The position numbers and the translations under genes are program-made. From the NCBI GenBank assembly GCA_028686145.1, contig JAQUCQ010000001.1:1-41830 (forward strand): 41,830 nt of DNA, in the 5' to 3' direction. This DNA is from Desulfuromonadaceae bacterium. GTDB lineage: Bacteria > Desulfobacterota > Desulfuromonadia > Geobacterales > Pseudopelobacteraceae. The notes beneath the pieces are model-generated. The model worked only from the letters and a program-made list of their open reading frames with translations. It had not been told where the DNA came from and did not search any database. Below, in pieces: positions 8,567 to 17,112 of this stretch. Numbering within the stretch: the first letter of the stretch is position 1; each line of letters starts with the position of its first letter.

Positions 8567-8595
8567 ATTATCCACAAGTTGAGGCAAATAATCAA
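8567..8595 (-). promoter_or_regulatory. Putative sigma70-type promoter for the HDOD gene
   Basis: On the minus strand TTGATT (8595-8590) and GATAAT (8572-8567) have a 17-base spacer. They lie about 60 bases upstream of the chosen HDOD start at 8506. Box matches are 4/6 and 5/6. Confidence 0.4.
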
Positions 8596-8621
8596 GTATT
8601 TAGCCTATGCAGGCCGGGATG

Positions 8622-8652
8622 CACGTTTCATGGATAACGGTAAACGTGAAAC
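8622..8652. repeat. Short inverted repeat in the 8.6 kb spacer
   Basis: CACGTTT (8622-8628) is the reverse complement of AAACGTG (8642-8648); an overlapping pair GTTTCA (8625-8630) and TGAAAC (8647-8652) also exists. It lies between the divergent HDOD and iron-sulfur protein genes, upstream of both, where an operator could sit. It has no T-tract, so it is not a terminator. The rest of the 8507-8801 spacer shows no further gene. Confidence 0.3.
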
Positions 8653-8801
8653 TGTACATGGATTAGTGTGGGGATAGATATGAATGATGTTTGTGTGTTA
8701 TAGAAATGTTCTGCGGCATAATGGAATACAGGAATATATAACCAGATTGCTCAACCTTCGCTGTTATAGACTCAAAATCTAAGAAATCATGGGTATAGAG
8801 A

Positions 8802-9992
8802 ATGCACAAATATCGTCAATTAAGAACGGCACTATATTTTATTATAATTATTGTTTCTATCGTCGGGTTATCAATACTGTCCACCCGAATTTGGGGAGGA
8901 AAACCTGAACAACCCCAAAAGCGTAATGTGCTGATAATAGAGAAGGGAATGACTATTAACCAGTTTGGCGAGGCTAATGCATTACCAAATACAGTCTTGA
9001 AGGAGGTCTTCAACCTTAAAGGACAGCCTGATTTGGGAAGAACGTTGGATGAATATGGAAGTCCTGAACAAATAACCTCTATGGTTACTAAAAAGCTGGC
9101 ATTGGCCTCAGAGCATGCCAGCAAAAACTGGATCAAAATTCCGGTAAAATTTGGCCTCTGGTTTATCTATTTGGCATCAATTTTCGTGCTCTTAAAGAAA
9201 CGAAATATTACGTCAGGCGTCAGGAGGGCGCTGCTCTTTACGGCAATACTGATCTTTGGTGTCGTTCTTGGGTCAGACCCCAACCCAATGGGCACAATCA
9301 AGGATGCCATTTACCTGTATGGCACTGCACATGTGATCTTTCCCCCTCGAATGGTTGCACTGTCGATATTTTTGTTGATCGTGTTTTTTGCCAATAAATA
9401 TATTTGCGCGTGGGGTTGCCAAGCTGGCGCACTCCAAGAGTTGATTTTTCGGATCAATCAGACTGACGAACAGAAGGCTGCTGTTGGTAGAAAGATTACA
9501 CTACCTTTTGCCCTGACAAATTCTGTTCGGTGCGCTTTTTTCTGTGTATTTATCTTTGTCACTTTCACGTGGGGCATCGACATCATTGGCCCGATTGACC
9601 CTTTCAAGATCTATAAGCCAACACAACTGGGGCTCATTGGAGGGATCTTTATCGGCTCCCTCTTAGTGGCCAGCCTCTTCATTTATCGACCGTGGTGCCA
9701 CCTTTTCTGTCCATTCGGCTTAGTCGGATGGCTCGTGGAAAAAGCCAGCCTTGTTAAAATAAGCGTAAACTATGAAACATGTATTGCTTGTCAGAAGTGC
9801 GCCACGGCTTGTCCTTCAACGGTAATGAATGCTATTTTGAAACGCGACAAAACAACAATACCTGATTGTTTTGCCTGCTATTCATGCCGGGAAGTCTGTC
9901 CTACCGGTTCAATATGTTTTTCTTCCAGAAAAAGAACCTTCCCTCCTTCAGATCATTTCAATAAAGGAAAGAAAGACAAAGGCAACGTATGA
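8802..9992 (+). CDS. NapH/NosR-like membrane 4Fe-4S protein
   Basis: A 396-residue inner-membrane electron-transfer protein of the polyferredoxin (NapH/NosR/CcoG-like) type. An N-terminal helix (10-30) is followed by a soluble stretch (32-110). Then come about four further membrane segments (115-131, 143-157, 183-197, 244-260/277-294). Cys motifs include CAWGCQAGALQE (Cys202, Cys206), RPWCHLFCPFGL (Cys299, Cys303) and two ferredoxin-type clusters, CIACQKCATACP (Cys327/330/333/337) and CFACYSCREVCP (Cys356/359/362/366). It ends in a basic tail. Its stop overlaps a short ATG frame (see 9989), and an L-2-hydroxyglutarate oxidase gene follows, so it may pass electrons to or from the quinone pool for that enzyme; this is inference. 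The gene is more A/T-rich than its neighbours. No strong ribosome-binding site is visible. Confidence 0.8.
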   Translation: MHKYRQLRTALYFIIIIVSIVGLSILSTRIWGGKPEQPQKRNVLIIEKGMTINQFGEANALPNTVLKEVFNLKGQPDLGRTLDEYGSPEQITSMVTKKLALASEHASKNWIKIPVKFGLWFIYLASIFVLLKKRNITSGVRRALLFTAILIFGVVLGSDPNPMGTIKDAIYLYGTAHVIFPPRMVALSIFLLIVFFANKYICAWGCQAGALQELIFRINQTDEQKAAVGRKITLPFALTNSVRCAFFCVFIFVTFTWGIDIIGPIDPFKIYKPTQLGLIGGIFIGSLLVASLFIYRPWCHLFCPFGLVGWLVEKASLVKISVNYETCIACQKCATACPSTVMNAILKRDKTTIPDCFACYSCREVCPTGSICFSSRKRTFPPSDHFNKGKKDKGNV

Positions 9993-10112
9993 TTATTCAA
10001 GAAGAGACCTTAGGACCCAAAGTCGTCAGCTGATTATCCTCAACATTGGCAAGATGATATAGTTAAGAAGGAAGTTGAACATATCCACATTACAATGGGA
10101 ATATATCCATGA
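9989..10112 (+). pseudogene. Short frame-broken ORF between the Fe-S protein and lhgO
   Basis: An ATG at 9989 overlaps the TGA of the iron-sulfur gene (ATGA) and reads 14 codons (MIIQEETLGPKVVS) to a TGA at 10031. In another frame, codons from 10020 to 10109 read KSSADYPQHWQDDIVKK and on to a C-terminal HITMGIYP, ending in a TGA at 10110 that overlaps the ATG of lhgO (ATGA). The full interval is 124 bases, 41 codons plus one base. Four-base overlaps at both ends suggest a genuine small operon gene carrying a +1 frameshift, or the remains of a longer gene with an internal deletion. I recognise no family. A sequencing error or chance is also possible. Confidence 0.4.
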
Positions 10113-11305
10113 TTTACGACTTCATTGTTGTTGGTGCGGGAATAATTGGGATGTCTACTGCGTGTAAACTTCAACAGTCATTTCCTGGCCGCTCTGTACT
10201 GGTTGTAGAGAAGGAAAGCCAACCTGCTTGCCATCAAACAGGGCGAAACTCGGGGGTTATTCACGCCGGCGTTTACTACACCCCGGGGAGCATGAAGGCA
10301 AAATTCTGCCGCGAAGGGAATGTAGCAACCAAGGCGTTCTGTACTGAACATGGCATCAAATATTCTGAATGCGGCAAGCTACTGGTGGCAACAAACAATG
10401 TGGAACTTGAACGAATGGCAGGGTTGGTTTCGCGTTGTAAAGAGAATCAAATTTCGATTGAGGTGTTGACTGCCTCTCAGTTGAAAGCATCCGAACCTAA
10501 CATCACAGGGCTCGGTGCCATTTTAGTCCCGTCTGCCGGGATCGTCAGTTACACGGAAATTACCAAAAAGATGGTCGACCTGGTAGTACAGGGTGGTGGT
10601 GAGGTGCGATTTAATAGTCAGGTTGTGGGGGTCAAAGAACAGCTTGATAACATAACGGTACAGACAAGTGGTGGGCAATTCGAAGGGCGCTTTTTAGTTG
10701 TCTGTGCTGGACTAATGGCGGATCGGGTTGTGCGGATGTTAGGGGTTATACCGGAGTTTAAAATAATTCCTTTCCGAGGGGAGTATTATCTGTTGAGCGA
10801 AAAGCACAACAATATTGTCAAGCACCTTGTCTATCCGATTCCTGATCCTGACCTGCCTTTTCTCGGTGTACATTTAACCCGGATGATTGACGGCACCGTC
10901 ACTGTCGGACCCAATGCGGTTCTTGCCTTCAAACGGGAAGGGTATGGTAAATTTGATTTCAGCTTGAGAGACGCTTTCGAGATGTTGACCTACCCTGGGC
11001 TTCTCAAAGTACTGTATAAAAACTATATGGTTAGCATGGTGGAGCTGAAGAATAGTCTGTATAAAAAAGGATATCTTGAATTAGTCCGGAAATACTGCCC
11101 CAGTCTTACTCTGGAGGATCTGCATGACTACCCGGCAGGCATCCGGGCCCAAGCTGTCACTAGGGATGGTCTCTTGGTCAACGATTTCCTCTTTGTGAGC
11201 ACGCGGCGCGCATTGGCGGTCTGTAACGCGCCGTCCCCAGCGGCAACCTCCGCCATTCCTATCGGCAATTACATAGTAGAAAAAATAAAAAAACTGAATT
11301 TGTAA
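10109..11305 (+). CDS. lhgO: L-2-hydroxyglutarate oxidase (DAO-family flavoprotein)
   Basis: A 398-residue FAD-dependent oxidoreductase. The dinucleotide-binding motif VVGAGIIGMSTACKL is at about 7-21, and the LhgO signature GRNSGVIHAGVYYTPGSMKA follows near 45-64; the C-terminal FAD-binding segment includes PAGIRAQAV (about 343-351). LhgO oxidises L-2-hydroxyglutarate to 2-oxoglutarate and passes electrons to the membrane quinone pool; length fits the family. Close relatives (glycerol-3-phosphate dehydrogenase or other DAO members) are possible, but the N-terminal motif favours LhgO. It follows the iron-sulfur protein gene on the same strand through the broken small ORF, sharing its A/T-rich composition. 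GGGA lies 10 bases before the start. No other hydroxyglutarate genes are nearby. Confidence 0.85.
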   Translation: MIYDFIVVGAGIIGMSTACKLQQSFPGRSVLVVEKESQPACHQTGRNSGVIHAGVYYTPGSMKAKFCREGNVATKAFCTEHGIKYSECGKLLVATNNVELERMAGLVSRCKENQISIEVLTASQLKASEPNITGLGAILVPSAGIVSYTEITKKMVDLVVQGGGEVRFNSQVVGVKEQLDNITVQTSGGQFEGRFLVVCAGLMADRVVRMLGVIPEFKIIPFRGEYYLLSEKHNNIVKHLVYPIPDPDLPFLGVHLTRMIDGTVTVGPNAVLAFKREGYGKFDFSLRDAFEMLTYPGLLKVLYKNYMVSMVELKNSLYKKGYLELVRKYCPSLTLEDLHDYPAGIRAQAVTRDGLLVNDFLFVSTRRALAVCNAPSPAATSAIPIGNYIVEKIKKLNL

Positions 11306-11508
11306 GGAAAATAAATCACCAACAATTGGCACGAGCAGTCAACAAGCATGCTGGTTATGTTCAGAGCCGTCCGGCATTCATTATTCTATGTCCTTGGATC
11401 CTTCCTTTATGATGAACCACTGCTGTTTATCAAAATCAGAGTATTTGGGAAAAACAGCCCGATCATCAGGTGGTTAGTTGCTTTAGGGGACCAATGTAGC
11501 CTAAATTA

Positions 11509-11537
11509 TTGAAATAGTATCAGATGATGTGTATAAT
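11509..11537 (+). promoter_or_regulatory. Putative sigma70-type promoter for the TPR gene
   Basis: TTGAAA (11509-11514), a 17-base spacer and TATAAT (11532-11537), with a perfect -10 box. The predicted start point near 11544 gives a leader of about 33 bases before the ATG at 11577. The rest of the 11306-11528 spacer shows no gene, terminator or strong repeat. Confidence 0.65.
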
Positions 11538-11576
11538 CCTGCCGCACTACCAAGAGAAATTGAGGACCCCGCCGCT

Positions 11577-13457
11577 ATGAAGATCCTGCAAACATACCTG
11601 TTGCTGCTGAGCGCAACACTTCTTTTAACTGGCTTCAGTTGGGGATTCGGTGCTGATTCCTGCAAAAAAGCGCTTGAAATTGCCGGTACTCTTGACACCA
11701 TTCGCGACGAGGCTCACGTGCGTCAAACGGAGGCTGATATTATTGCCCAGTGTCCGGATGGTGCCGCCGCCCATTTTGTCAACGCGCTCCAGCAGGAGCG
11801 GGTTGGCAACTTTGATGGCGCTATAGAAGAATACCGCCGCACCCTGAAGCTAGCTCCTGCTTTTGCGCGAGCCAGCGGAAATCTGGGACTGCTTTATGCT
11901 CAGAAAGGAATGAATGATGAAGCGTCGGTGGAGCTGGAACGTGGACTCGCTTCTATTCCGAGTCCTTTCTATCATAAGGCGCTGGCAAAAATTCTTGCCG
12001 CGCAAAAAGTCTATCCACTGGCCGCATATCATTACAACGAGGCGAGTCGTGAGTTGACTGGTGATACTTCCATATTTATCGGCCTTGCTGAAATCTACTC
12101 TGCGTTAAACCAGCCTGATAAGGCGCTGGAAACATATCGAAGGGCTCTGGCTGCTGATCCCGGTTCAACAAGCGCACATCTGGGCATTGCTACGATCAAT
12201 CTGCAGCGGGGCGAGATTGATAAGGCACTTGAAGAGCTGAAGAGGGGTGAGGTTTCAGAACCGCAGAATCGTGACATTCACCTGATGCTTGCAGAAATTT
12301 ACAAAAAGAAGGGCGATATCAAACAGGCTGACTACCACTTGTTGCTTGGGGGCAAGGGTAATCTTACGCAGACTGTTAAAAAAACGGCCGAGCAGCTTGA
12401 AGTGGGCAGCACTACCACGAATATCGAAAATCTGAGGAATGCTATCAAGGAACATCCGGAAGATGTTCTTTTATACGAAAAGCTCGGCCATCTCTACCAG
12501 GCGGCAGGTAAAGATGCGGAGGCTATCCAGGCCTATCGTGAAGCGGCACATCTCAACAGCACGAACAGCGATGTATACCTTAATCTGGGTATCCTGCTCG
12601 AGAAAAAGTCCCAGATTGATGAGGCGGTTGTTGCCTACAAACGTGCAGTCAAGGTTAACCCGGGCAATGCCGAAGCGCATCTGCGGCTGGGCGATCTTCG
12701 CTTCTCCCGTGGTTTGTACAAGGAGGCGGTAGAGCAGTATTCCGAGTTCCTCAAACTGCGTCCTGCAAGTCCGGATATCCATCTTAAACTGGCTCGAATC
12801 TTTGTAAAAAACAAAGAGTCCGGCCTGGCTCTTTCGTCGTACAATTCCGTTCTTTCTTACAGCCCGAATGATGGCGACGCCAACAGGGAGATTGCCGCCC
12901 TGTACGCTCAAAAAGGAGACTACGAAAAAGCCGTTGAGCATTATAAAAAGGCGCTTGCTGTTCACACGGATGATAACGAGGTGCGAACTGCTCTCATATC
13001 CATCTATGTAAAAAACAAGCAGTACGACGAAATAACTGCCCTGCTTAAAGAGGCGGTCGAGCTTGGTCCCGATGACCCGCTTAATCACTATAAGCTGGGG
13101 CTGATTTATGATTTTAAAAAAGAGTATGATAATGCAATTACTGCGTACAAAAAAGCGATAGAGCTGAAGCCCGATTATGCGAGGGCACTCAATGCGCTTG
13201 GACGGCTGTATATGAAAACCGGGCGCCTGAGTGAAGCGAAAGAGACACTTGAAGCGGCTAAAAAAGCAGATCCAACCATGGAAGAAACGGCCGTTTTGCT
13301 TAATAATATTCGTGACGAATTTAACCCTGAACCCCATAAAATTGTTAAGAGAAAAAAAGGGAAGAGTCACAAACACAAGAAAAGTTTGAAAAAGACAAAA
13401 AAGCGGAAATCCGGTAAGGCTGTTCCTGCAGCGGCCAAAAAAGCCACAAAAAAATAG
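11577..13457 (+). CDS. Secreted/periplasmic TPR-repeat protein with Lys-rich tail
   Basis: A 626-residue protein. The N-terminus (MKILQTYLLLLSATLLLTGF) is a typical signal peptide, with cleavage likely after about residue 26. Nearly the whole mature part is tetratricopeptide repeats, around fourteen helix-turn-helix units with the usual W/L..G/A..Y..A/G..F....P pattern, such as AIEEYRRTLKLAP, ALETYRRALAADPG and AITAYKKAIELKPDYARA. The last 40 or so residues are strikingly basic (KRKKGKSHKHKK and AAAKKATKK). TPR proteins act as protein-interaction scaffolds; partners are unknown. The start at 11577 is chosen because it yields the signal peptide and lies 10 bases after GAGGA; the longer 11529 frame begins upstream of the -10 box. 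It is followed by the GH13 gene 69 bases downstream, probably in the same transcript. Confidence 0.85.
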   Translation: MKILQTYLLLLSATLLLTGFSWGFGADSCKKALEIAGTLDTIRDEAHVRQTEADIIAQCPDGAAAHFVNALQQERVGNFDGAIEEYRRTLKLAPAFARASGNLGLLYAQKGMNDEASVELERGLASIPSPFYHKALAKILAAQKVYPLAAYHYNEASRELTGDTSIFIGLAEIYSALNQPDKALETYRRALAADPGSTSAHLGIATINLQRGEIDKALEELKRGEVSEPQNRDIHLMLAEIYKKKGDIKQADYHLLLGGKGNLTQTVKKTAEQLEVGSTTTNIENLRNAIKEHPEDVLLYEKLGHLYQAAGKDAEAIQAYREAAHLNSTNSDVYLNLGILLEKKSQIDEAVVAYKRAVKVNPGNAEAHLRLGDLRFSRGLYKEAVEQYSEFLKLRPASPDIHLKLARIFVKNKESGLALSSYNSVLSYSPNDGDANREIAALYAQKGDYEKAVEHYKKALAVHTDDNEVRTALISIYVKNKQYDEITALLKEAVELGPDDPLNHYKLGLIYDFKKEYDNAITAYKKAIELKPDYARALNALGRLYMKTGRLSEAKETLEAAKKADPTMEETAVLLNNIRDEFNPEPHKIVKRKKGKSHKHKKSLKKTKKRKSGKAVPAAAKKATKK

Positions 13458-13526
13458 TGGCTCGCTGACGGAGGCATATACTTACGAATAATTTCTACAT
13501 CCCGGCATCCCGCGACTGGAAATATA

Positions 13527-16500
13527 ATGACAGCTCCGAGCAGTGCAGATTCCTATTTTCCTTTTGACATTCAGATATCCTTCCACCACTGGCGTTCCCT
13601 CGACTTGGGGACGATTTCAGACAGCATTAAAGAACGTGGCATTCCCAAGATACAATTTTTCCGGCAACTTGCTCTCAAGCTGAATCACTCCCGCCCGCCC
13701 GGAGCTGCTGTTGTGCATGCGAGCGAACTCAACCTGTATGCATCCCTTCAGAAAACGTTGCGGTATCTCATTGATGGTATCGCACACGCTCCTTCATCCT
13801 CCCTTCTGATCAAGGCTCTGGAATCGGAGGGGTTTGACATGTTTGCAGAAAATCTGCGCACAACTGCTCAGCGTTTCGTCGAATTGTTCCCACCTTCACC
13901 GGTTTTACAGGGCGACATTACGCCGGGCCACTGGCTGGATAACAGCCTGAAAAGCCAGCTACACACGCATCAGATACTTCGTGAACTGCTGCTGCTGCGG
14001 GTGGCTGCCGCGAATCCGGCGATTGAAAACTTCCGGGAACTTGTTGATGACCGGGATCTGGCATCATCGTCCGACTACACGAATATTGTGCGGGCTTTTG
14101 ACCGCTCTCTGAAGGAAGGGCCGATACTTGCCGAAAAAGGGTGTACCCTGATCGAGGCCCTCATGGCGGCGATCACCGCTTCTCCCGATTCTCTGGCCGG
14201 TCAGGTTGCGTACCTCCGTGAACAATGGCAGGGTATCTTGCCGGCTGAGCTATTGCATGAAGTGGAGACCGCCCTTGATATTTTGCAGGAAGAACAGCGT
14301 GCCCGCGGTGGTGGTGAACCGGGACCGGCACCTGTACTGGAATTCCGGCGTGCTGGTGCACCCACCGGCGATACTTTCGGCCAATCTGGGGTCAATGCAG
14401 TATTCCATGGTTTTGATTACCCTGCATATGAGGCATTTTCATCTGATGCCGGTTGGATGTCGCATGTCGTACTGATGGCCAAGATGGTGTATATCTGGCT
14501 TGATCAACTCAGTCGTTCCTACGGTTACCCGATAACCCGACTTGACCAGGTACCGGACAGCGAACTTGACCAGCTGGCTGCCCGTGGGTTTACAGGGCTC
14601 TGGTTGATCGGTCTCTGGGAGCGTTCTCCTGCTTCGCAGCGGATCAAGCAGATCTGCGGTAATCCTGAGGCAATTGCTTCGGCCTATTCATTGTACGACT
14701 ACGAAGTTGCCGCTGATATCGGCGGCTGGGAAGCACTGGCAAATTTGCGTGAACGTGCCGGCCTTCGTGGCATTCGGATGGCCAGTGATATGGTGCCGAA
14801 TCACACCGGCATCTATTCGCGCTGGGTGATACAGCACCCGGATTGGTTCATCCAGACCGATTATCCCCCGTTCCCGACGTACCAATTTACCGGTGAAGAC
14901 CTTTCTCACGACAGCAATGTCTGTATCCAGGTGGAAGATGGTTACTGGAACAAGAGCGATGCTGCCGTAGTATTCAAACATTACGATCGCTCCAGTGGCC
15001 GGAGCCGCTACATTTACCACGGCAATGATGGTACGAGTATCCCATGGAACGATACCGCCCAGCTCAATTATCTGATCCCAGAACTGCGCGAGGCGGTCAT
15101 CCAGACTATCCTGCATGTAGCGCGCAATTTCCCGATCATTCGCTTCGACGCCGCCATGACACTGGCTAAAAAGCATTATCAACGTCTCTGGTTTCCGTTG
15201 CGCGGCCTTGGCGGTGGTGTTCCGTCCCGTGCTGAACATGGCATGAGTAAGGAGGAGTTTGATACCGTTTTTCCGGTAGAGTTCTGGCGTGAGGTTGTTG
15301 ATCGTGTGGCGGTTGAAGCTCCCGGTACGCTGCTTTTGGCAGAAGCCTTTTGGATGATGGAGGGGTATTTCGTCAGAACGCTCGGCATGCATCGTGTGTA
15401 TAACAGCGCATTTATGAACATGCTTAAAACTGAAGAGAATACCAAATACCGCACAACCATCAAAAACGTGCTGGAATTTAATCACGAGATTCTCAAGCGT
15501 TTTGTCAATTTCATGAATAATCCGGATGAAAAAACTGCGGTAGCCCAGTTTGGTTCGCAGGGTAAATATTTTGGTGCGTGTGTGTTGCTGGCAACCATGC
15601 CCGGCTTACCGATGTTCGGGCATGGCCAGATTGAGGGTTTCCACGAGAAATACGGCATGGAATACAAACGTGCCTACTGGGATGAGCACGTGGATGAGGG
15701 GTTGGTACGTGGCCATGAAATGTGGATATTCCCGCTGTTACGTCGCCGCTGGCTTTTTTCGGGATCTGAGAACTTTGTGCTGTATGACTTTCATGCCGGT
15801 GATGCTGTTGATGAAAACGTCTTTGCCTATTCCAACCGCGCGGGTGAACATCGGGCACTGGTACTGTATCATAACCGTCATGCGGTGACCTCCGGCTGGA
15901 TCAGGGAATCGGTTGCTTTTGCCGTTCGCGATGGTGGTGAGGGGGCTGGCTTGGACAGAACGTCTCTTGCCGAAGAACTTGCAGCACCTGATGAGGACGA
16001 GTGCTACCTGGCTTTCCGTGATCAAACCGAGGGGCTAGAATATCTCCGTTCAACACGCGAACTGCGCGAGCGGGGTCTGTATGTCGAGCTTAAAGAGTAT
16101 CAGTTCCACGTTTTTATGGATTTCCGGGAAATCCGCGATGACCGGGACCGCTCATGGCTGTCGCTGTATTCAGAGCTGAACGGTTCAGGTGTCACTTCGC
16201 TTGAAGAACAGCGTAAACAGTTGCAATATGGCGAATTGAATGCTGCATTTTTCAGCATCTTTGAGATGTTCACGGCGGTACCACCTCTTTTGAAGGATGC
16301 ACCATTGTTACGGGCGGTAGATACGTTTCTTACGGTAGCCGGTACGGTCGAGCCTGTTGCTACTCGGACAGTTAAACCTCGCGCATCCGTCGACAAACCT
16401 AAATTAAAGACTCTCCGGCACAAAAGTAATGCTGTGGAGCTTTTCTCCCGTTTCACGGAGCTTAAAACTCACAGAACGACGGCAAGCGATGCCCGTCTGT

Positions 16501-17030
16501 TCAAATCTCGGCTGGAGACCGGTTTTTCTGATCAGGCGACCAAAACTCTTCTGCTAGCCGTGCTGATACTTCGAGAGACTTCATTAGATCCGGTCAGCTG
16601 CGGGCTCGATTACACTTTGTTGAAGTTTGTACAGCTGGAGGGAAACCTTGGGTTTGGCAGCCGTGCCGTCGAACTGGTTGCAGCGCTGCTGGAGTGGTTG
16701 CATGTGCGCGGTCGCGCCACGGACAAACTTAACCTGAAACTTTTGCAGAGTCTTTTTGAACTCGAAGCATGTCGAAAATATGTATTGATTCATGAAAGCG
16801 GCGGGACCGAATGGTTTAATAAGGAACGCTTTGAGGAGCTGGTCGAGTGGATTGCAGTATTGAGCTTGATAGAGCAGTACAAACTGCCGCTCTCTGCCAG
16901 AGTTGTTTCAATGATGATGGGTGAGGCAGAGCGCTCTCTGCGCCTAGCGACATTGCTGGCCCATGAGGTCGGTTATCGCAGCCTCCTGTTTTCTGAGCTG
17001 CCGGAGAGGGCTTTCAAGAAGCATGTCTGA
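13527..17030 (+). CDS. Large GH13 (alpha-amylase family) glycoside hydrolase-like protein
   Basis: A 1167-residue protein without a signal peptide, so probably cytoplasmic. An unassigned N-terminal region (about 1-285) precedes a TIM-barrel catalytic domain with GH13 regions recognisable in order. These are region I DMVPNHTG (Asp421, His426), region V-like TAQLNY (about residue 512), region II IIRFDAAMTL (nucleophile Asp541), region III LLLAEAFW (acid/base Glu606) and region IV FMNNPDE (Asp667). In region IV the usual N-H-D reads N-P-D, so the conserved substrate-contacting His is Pro666. A mostly helical C-terminal extension (about 860-1167) is unassigned. The protein likely acts on alpha-glucans or related sugars (hydrolase or transglycosidase), but specificity cannot be given. 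GGA lies about 7 bases before the ATG. It converges on flgL. Confidence 0.8.
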   Translation: MTAPSSADSYFPFDIQISFHHWRSLDLGTISDSIKERGIPKIQFFRQLALKLNHSRPPGAAVVHASELNLYASLQKTLRYLIDGIAHAPSSSLLIKALESEGFDMFAENLRTTAQRFVELFPPSPVLQGDITPGHWLDNSLKSQLHTHQILRELLLLRVAAANPAIENFRELVDDRDLASSSDYTNIVRAFDRSLKEGPILAEKGCTLIEALMAAITASPDSLAGQVAYLREQWQGILPAELLHEVETALDILQEEQRARGGGEPGPAPVLEFRRAGAPTGDTFGQSGVNAVFHGFDYPAYEAFSSDAGWMSHVVLMAKMVYIWLDQLSRSYGYPITRLDQVPDSELDQLAARGFTGLWLIGLWERSPASQRIKQICGNPEAIASAYSLYDYEVAADIGGWEALANLRERAGLRGIRMASDMVPNHTGIYSRWVIQHPDWFIQTDYPPFPTYQFTGEDLSHDSNVCIQVEDGYWNKSDAAVVFKHYDRSSGRSRYIYHGNDGTSIPWNDTAQLNYLIPELREAVIQTILHVARNFPIIRFDAAMTLAKKHYQRLWFPLRGLGGGVPSRAEHGMSKEEFDTVFPVEFWREVVDRVAVEAPGTLLLAEAFWMMEGYFVRTLGMHRVYNSAFMNMLKTEENTKYRTTIKNVLEFNHEILKRFVNFMNNPDEKTAVAQFGSQGKYFGACVLLATMPGLPMFGHGQIEGFHEKYGMEYKRAYWDEHVDEGLVRGHEMWIFPLLRRRWLFSGSENFVLYDFHAGDAVDENVFAYSNRAGEHRALVLYHNRHAVTSGWIRESVAFAVRDGGEGAGLDRTSLAEELAAPDEDECYLAFRDQTEGLEYLRSTRELRERGLYVELKEYQFHVFMDFREIRDDRDRSWLSLYSELNGSGVTSLEEQRKQLQYGELNAAFFSIFEMFTAVPPLLKDAPLLRAVDTFLTVAGTVEPVATRTVKPRASVDKPKLKTLRHKSNAVELFSRFTELKTHRTTASDARLFKSRLETGFSDQATKTLLLAVLILRETSLDPVSCGLDYTLLKFVQLEGNLGFGSRAVELVAALLEWLHVRGRATDKLNLKLLQSLFELEACRKYVLIHESGGTEWFNKERFEELVEWIAVLSLIEQYKLPLSARVVSMMMGEAERSLRLATLLAHEVGYRSLLFSELPERAFKKHV

Positions 17031-17112
17031 TGGCCCCTTGCATGAGGTATGCCCCGGACTTGTCAGAAACCAGCGGATAGAATCGCTCGTAGTGCCTTGA
17101 ATGTGAGCCGAG

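Noticed and set aside
8765..8785. Possible tRNA-Leu gene
   Set aside because: Only an anticodon-arm-like stem-loop is present; no acceptor stem, D-arm or T-arm with GGTTCGA is nearby.
12471..13376. 301-codon minus-strand frame inside the TPR gene
   Set aside because: Antisense shadow of repetitive TPR codons; Phe/Arg-rich product without motifs.
14688..15485. 265-codon minus-strand frame inside the GH13 gene
   Set aside because: Covers the catalytic core of GH13 in antisense; no start signal or domain.
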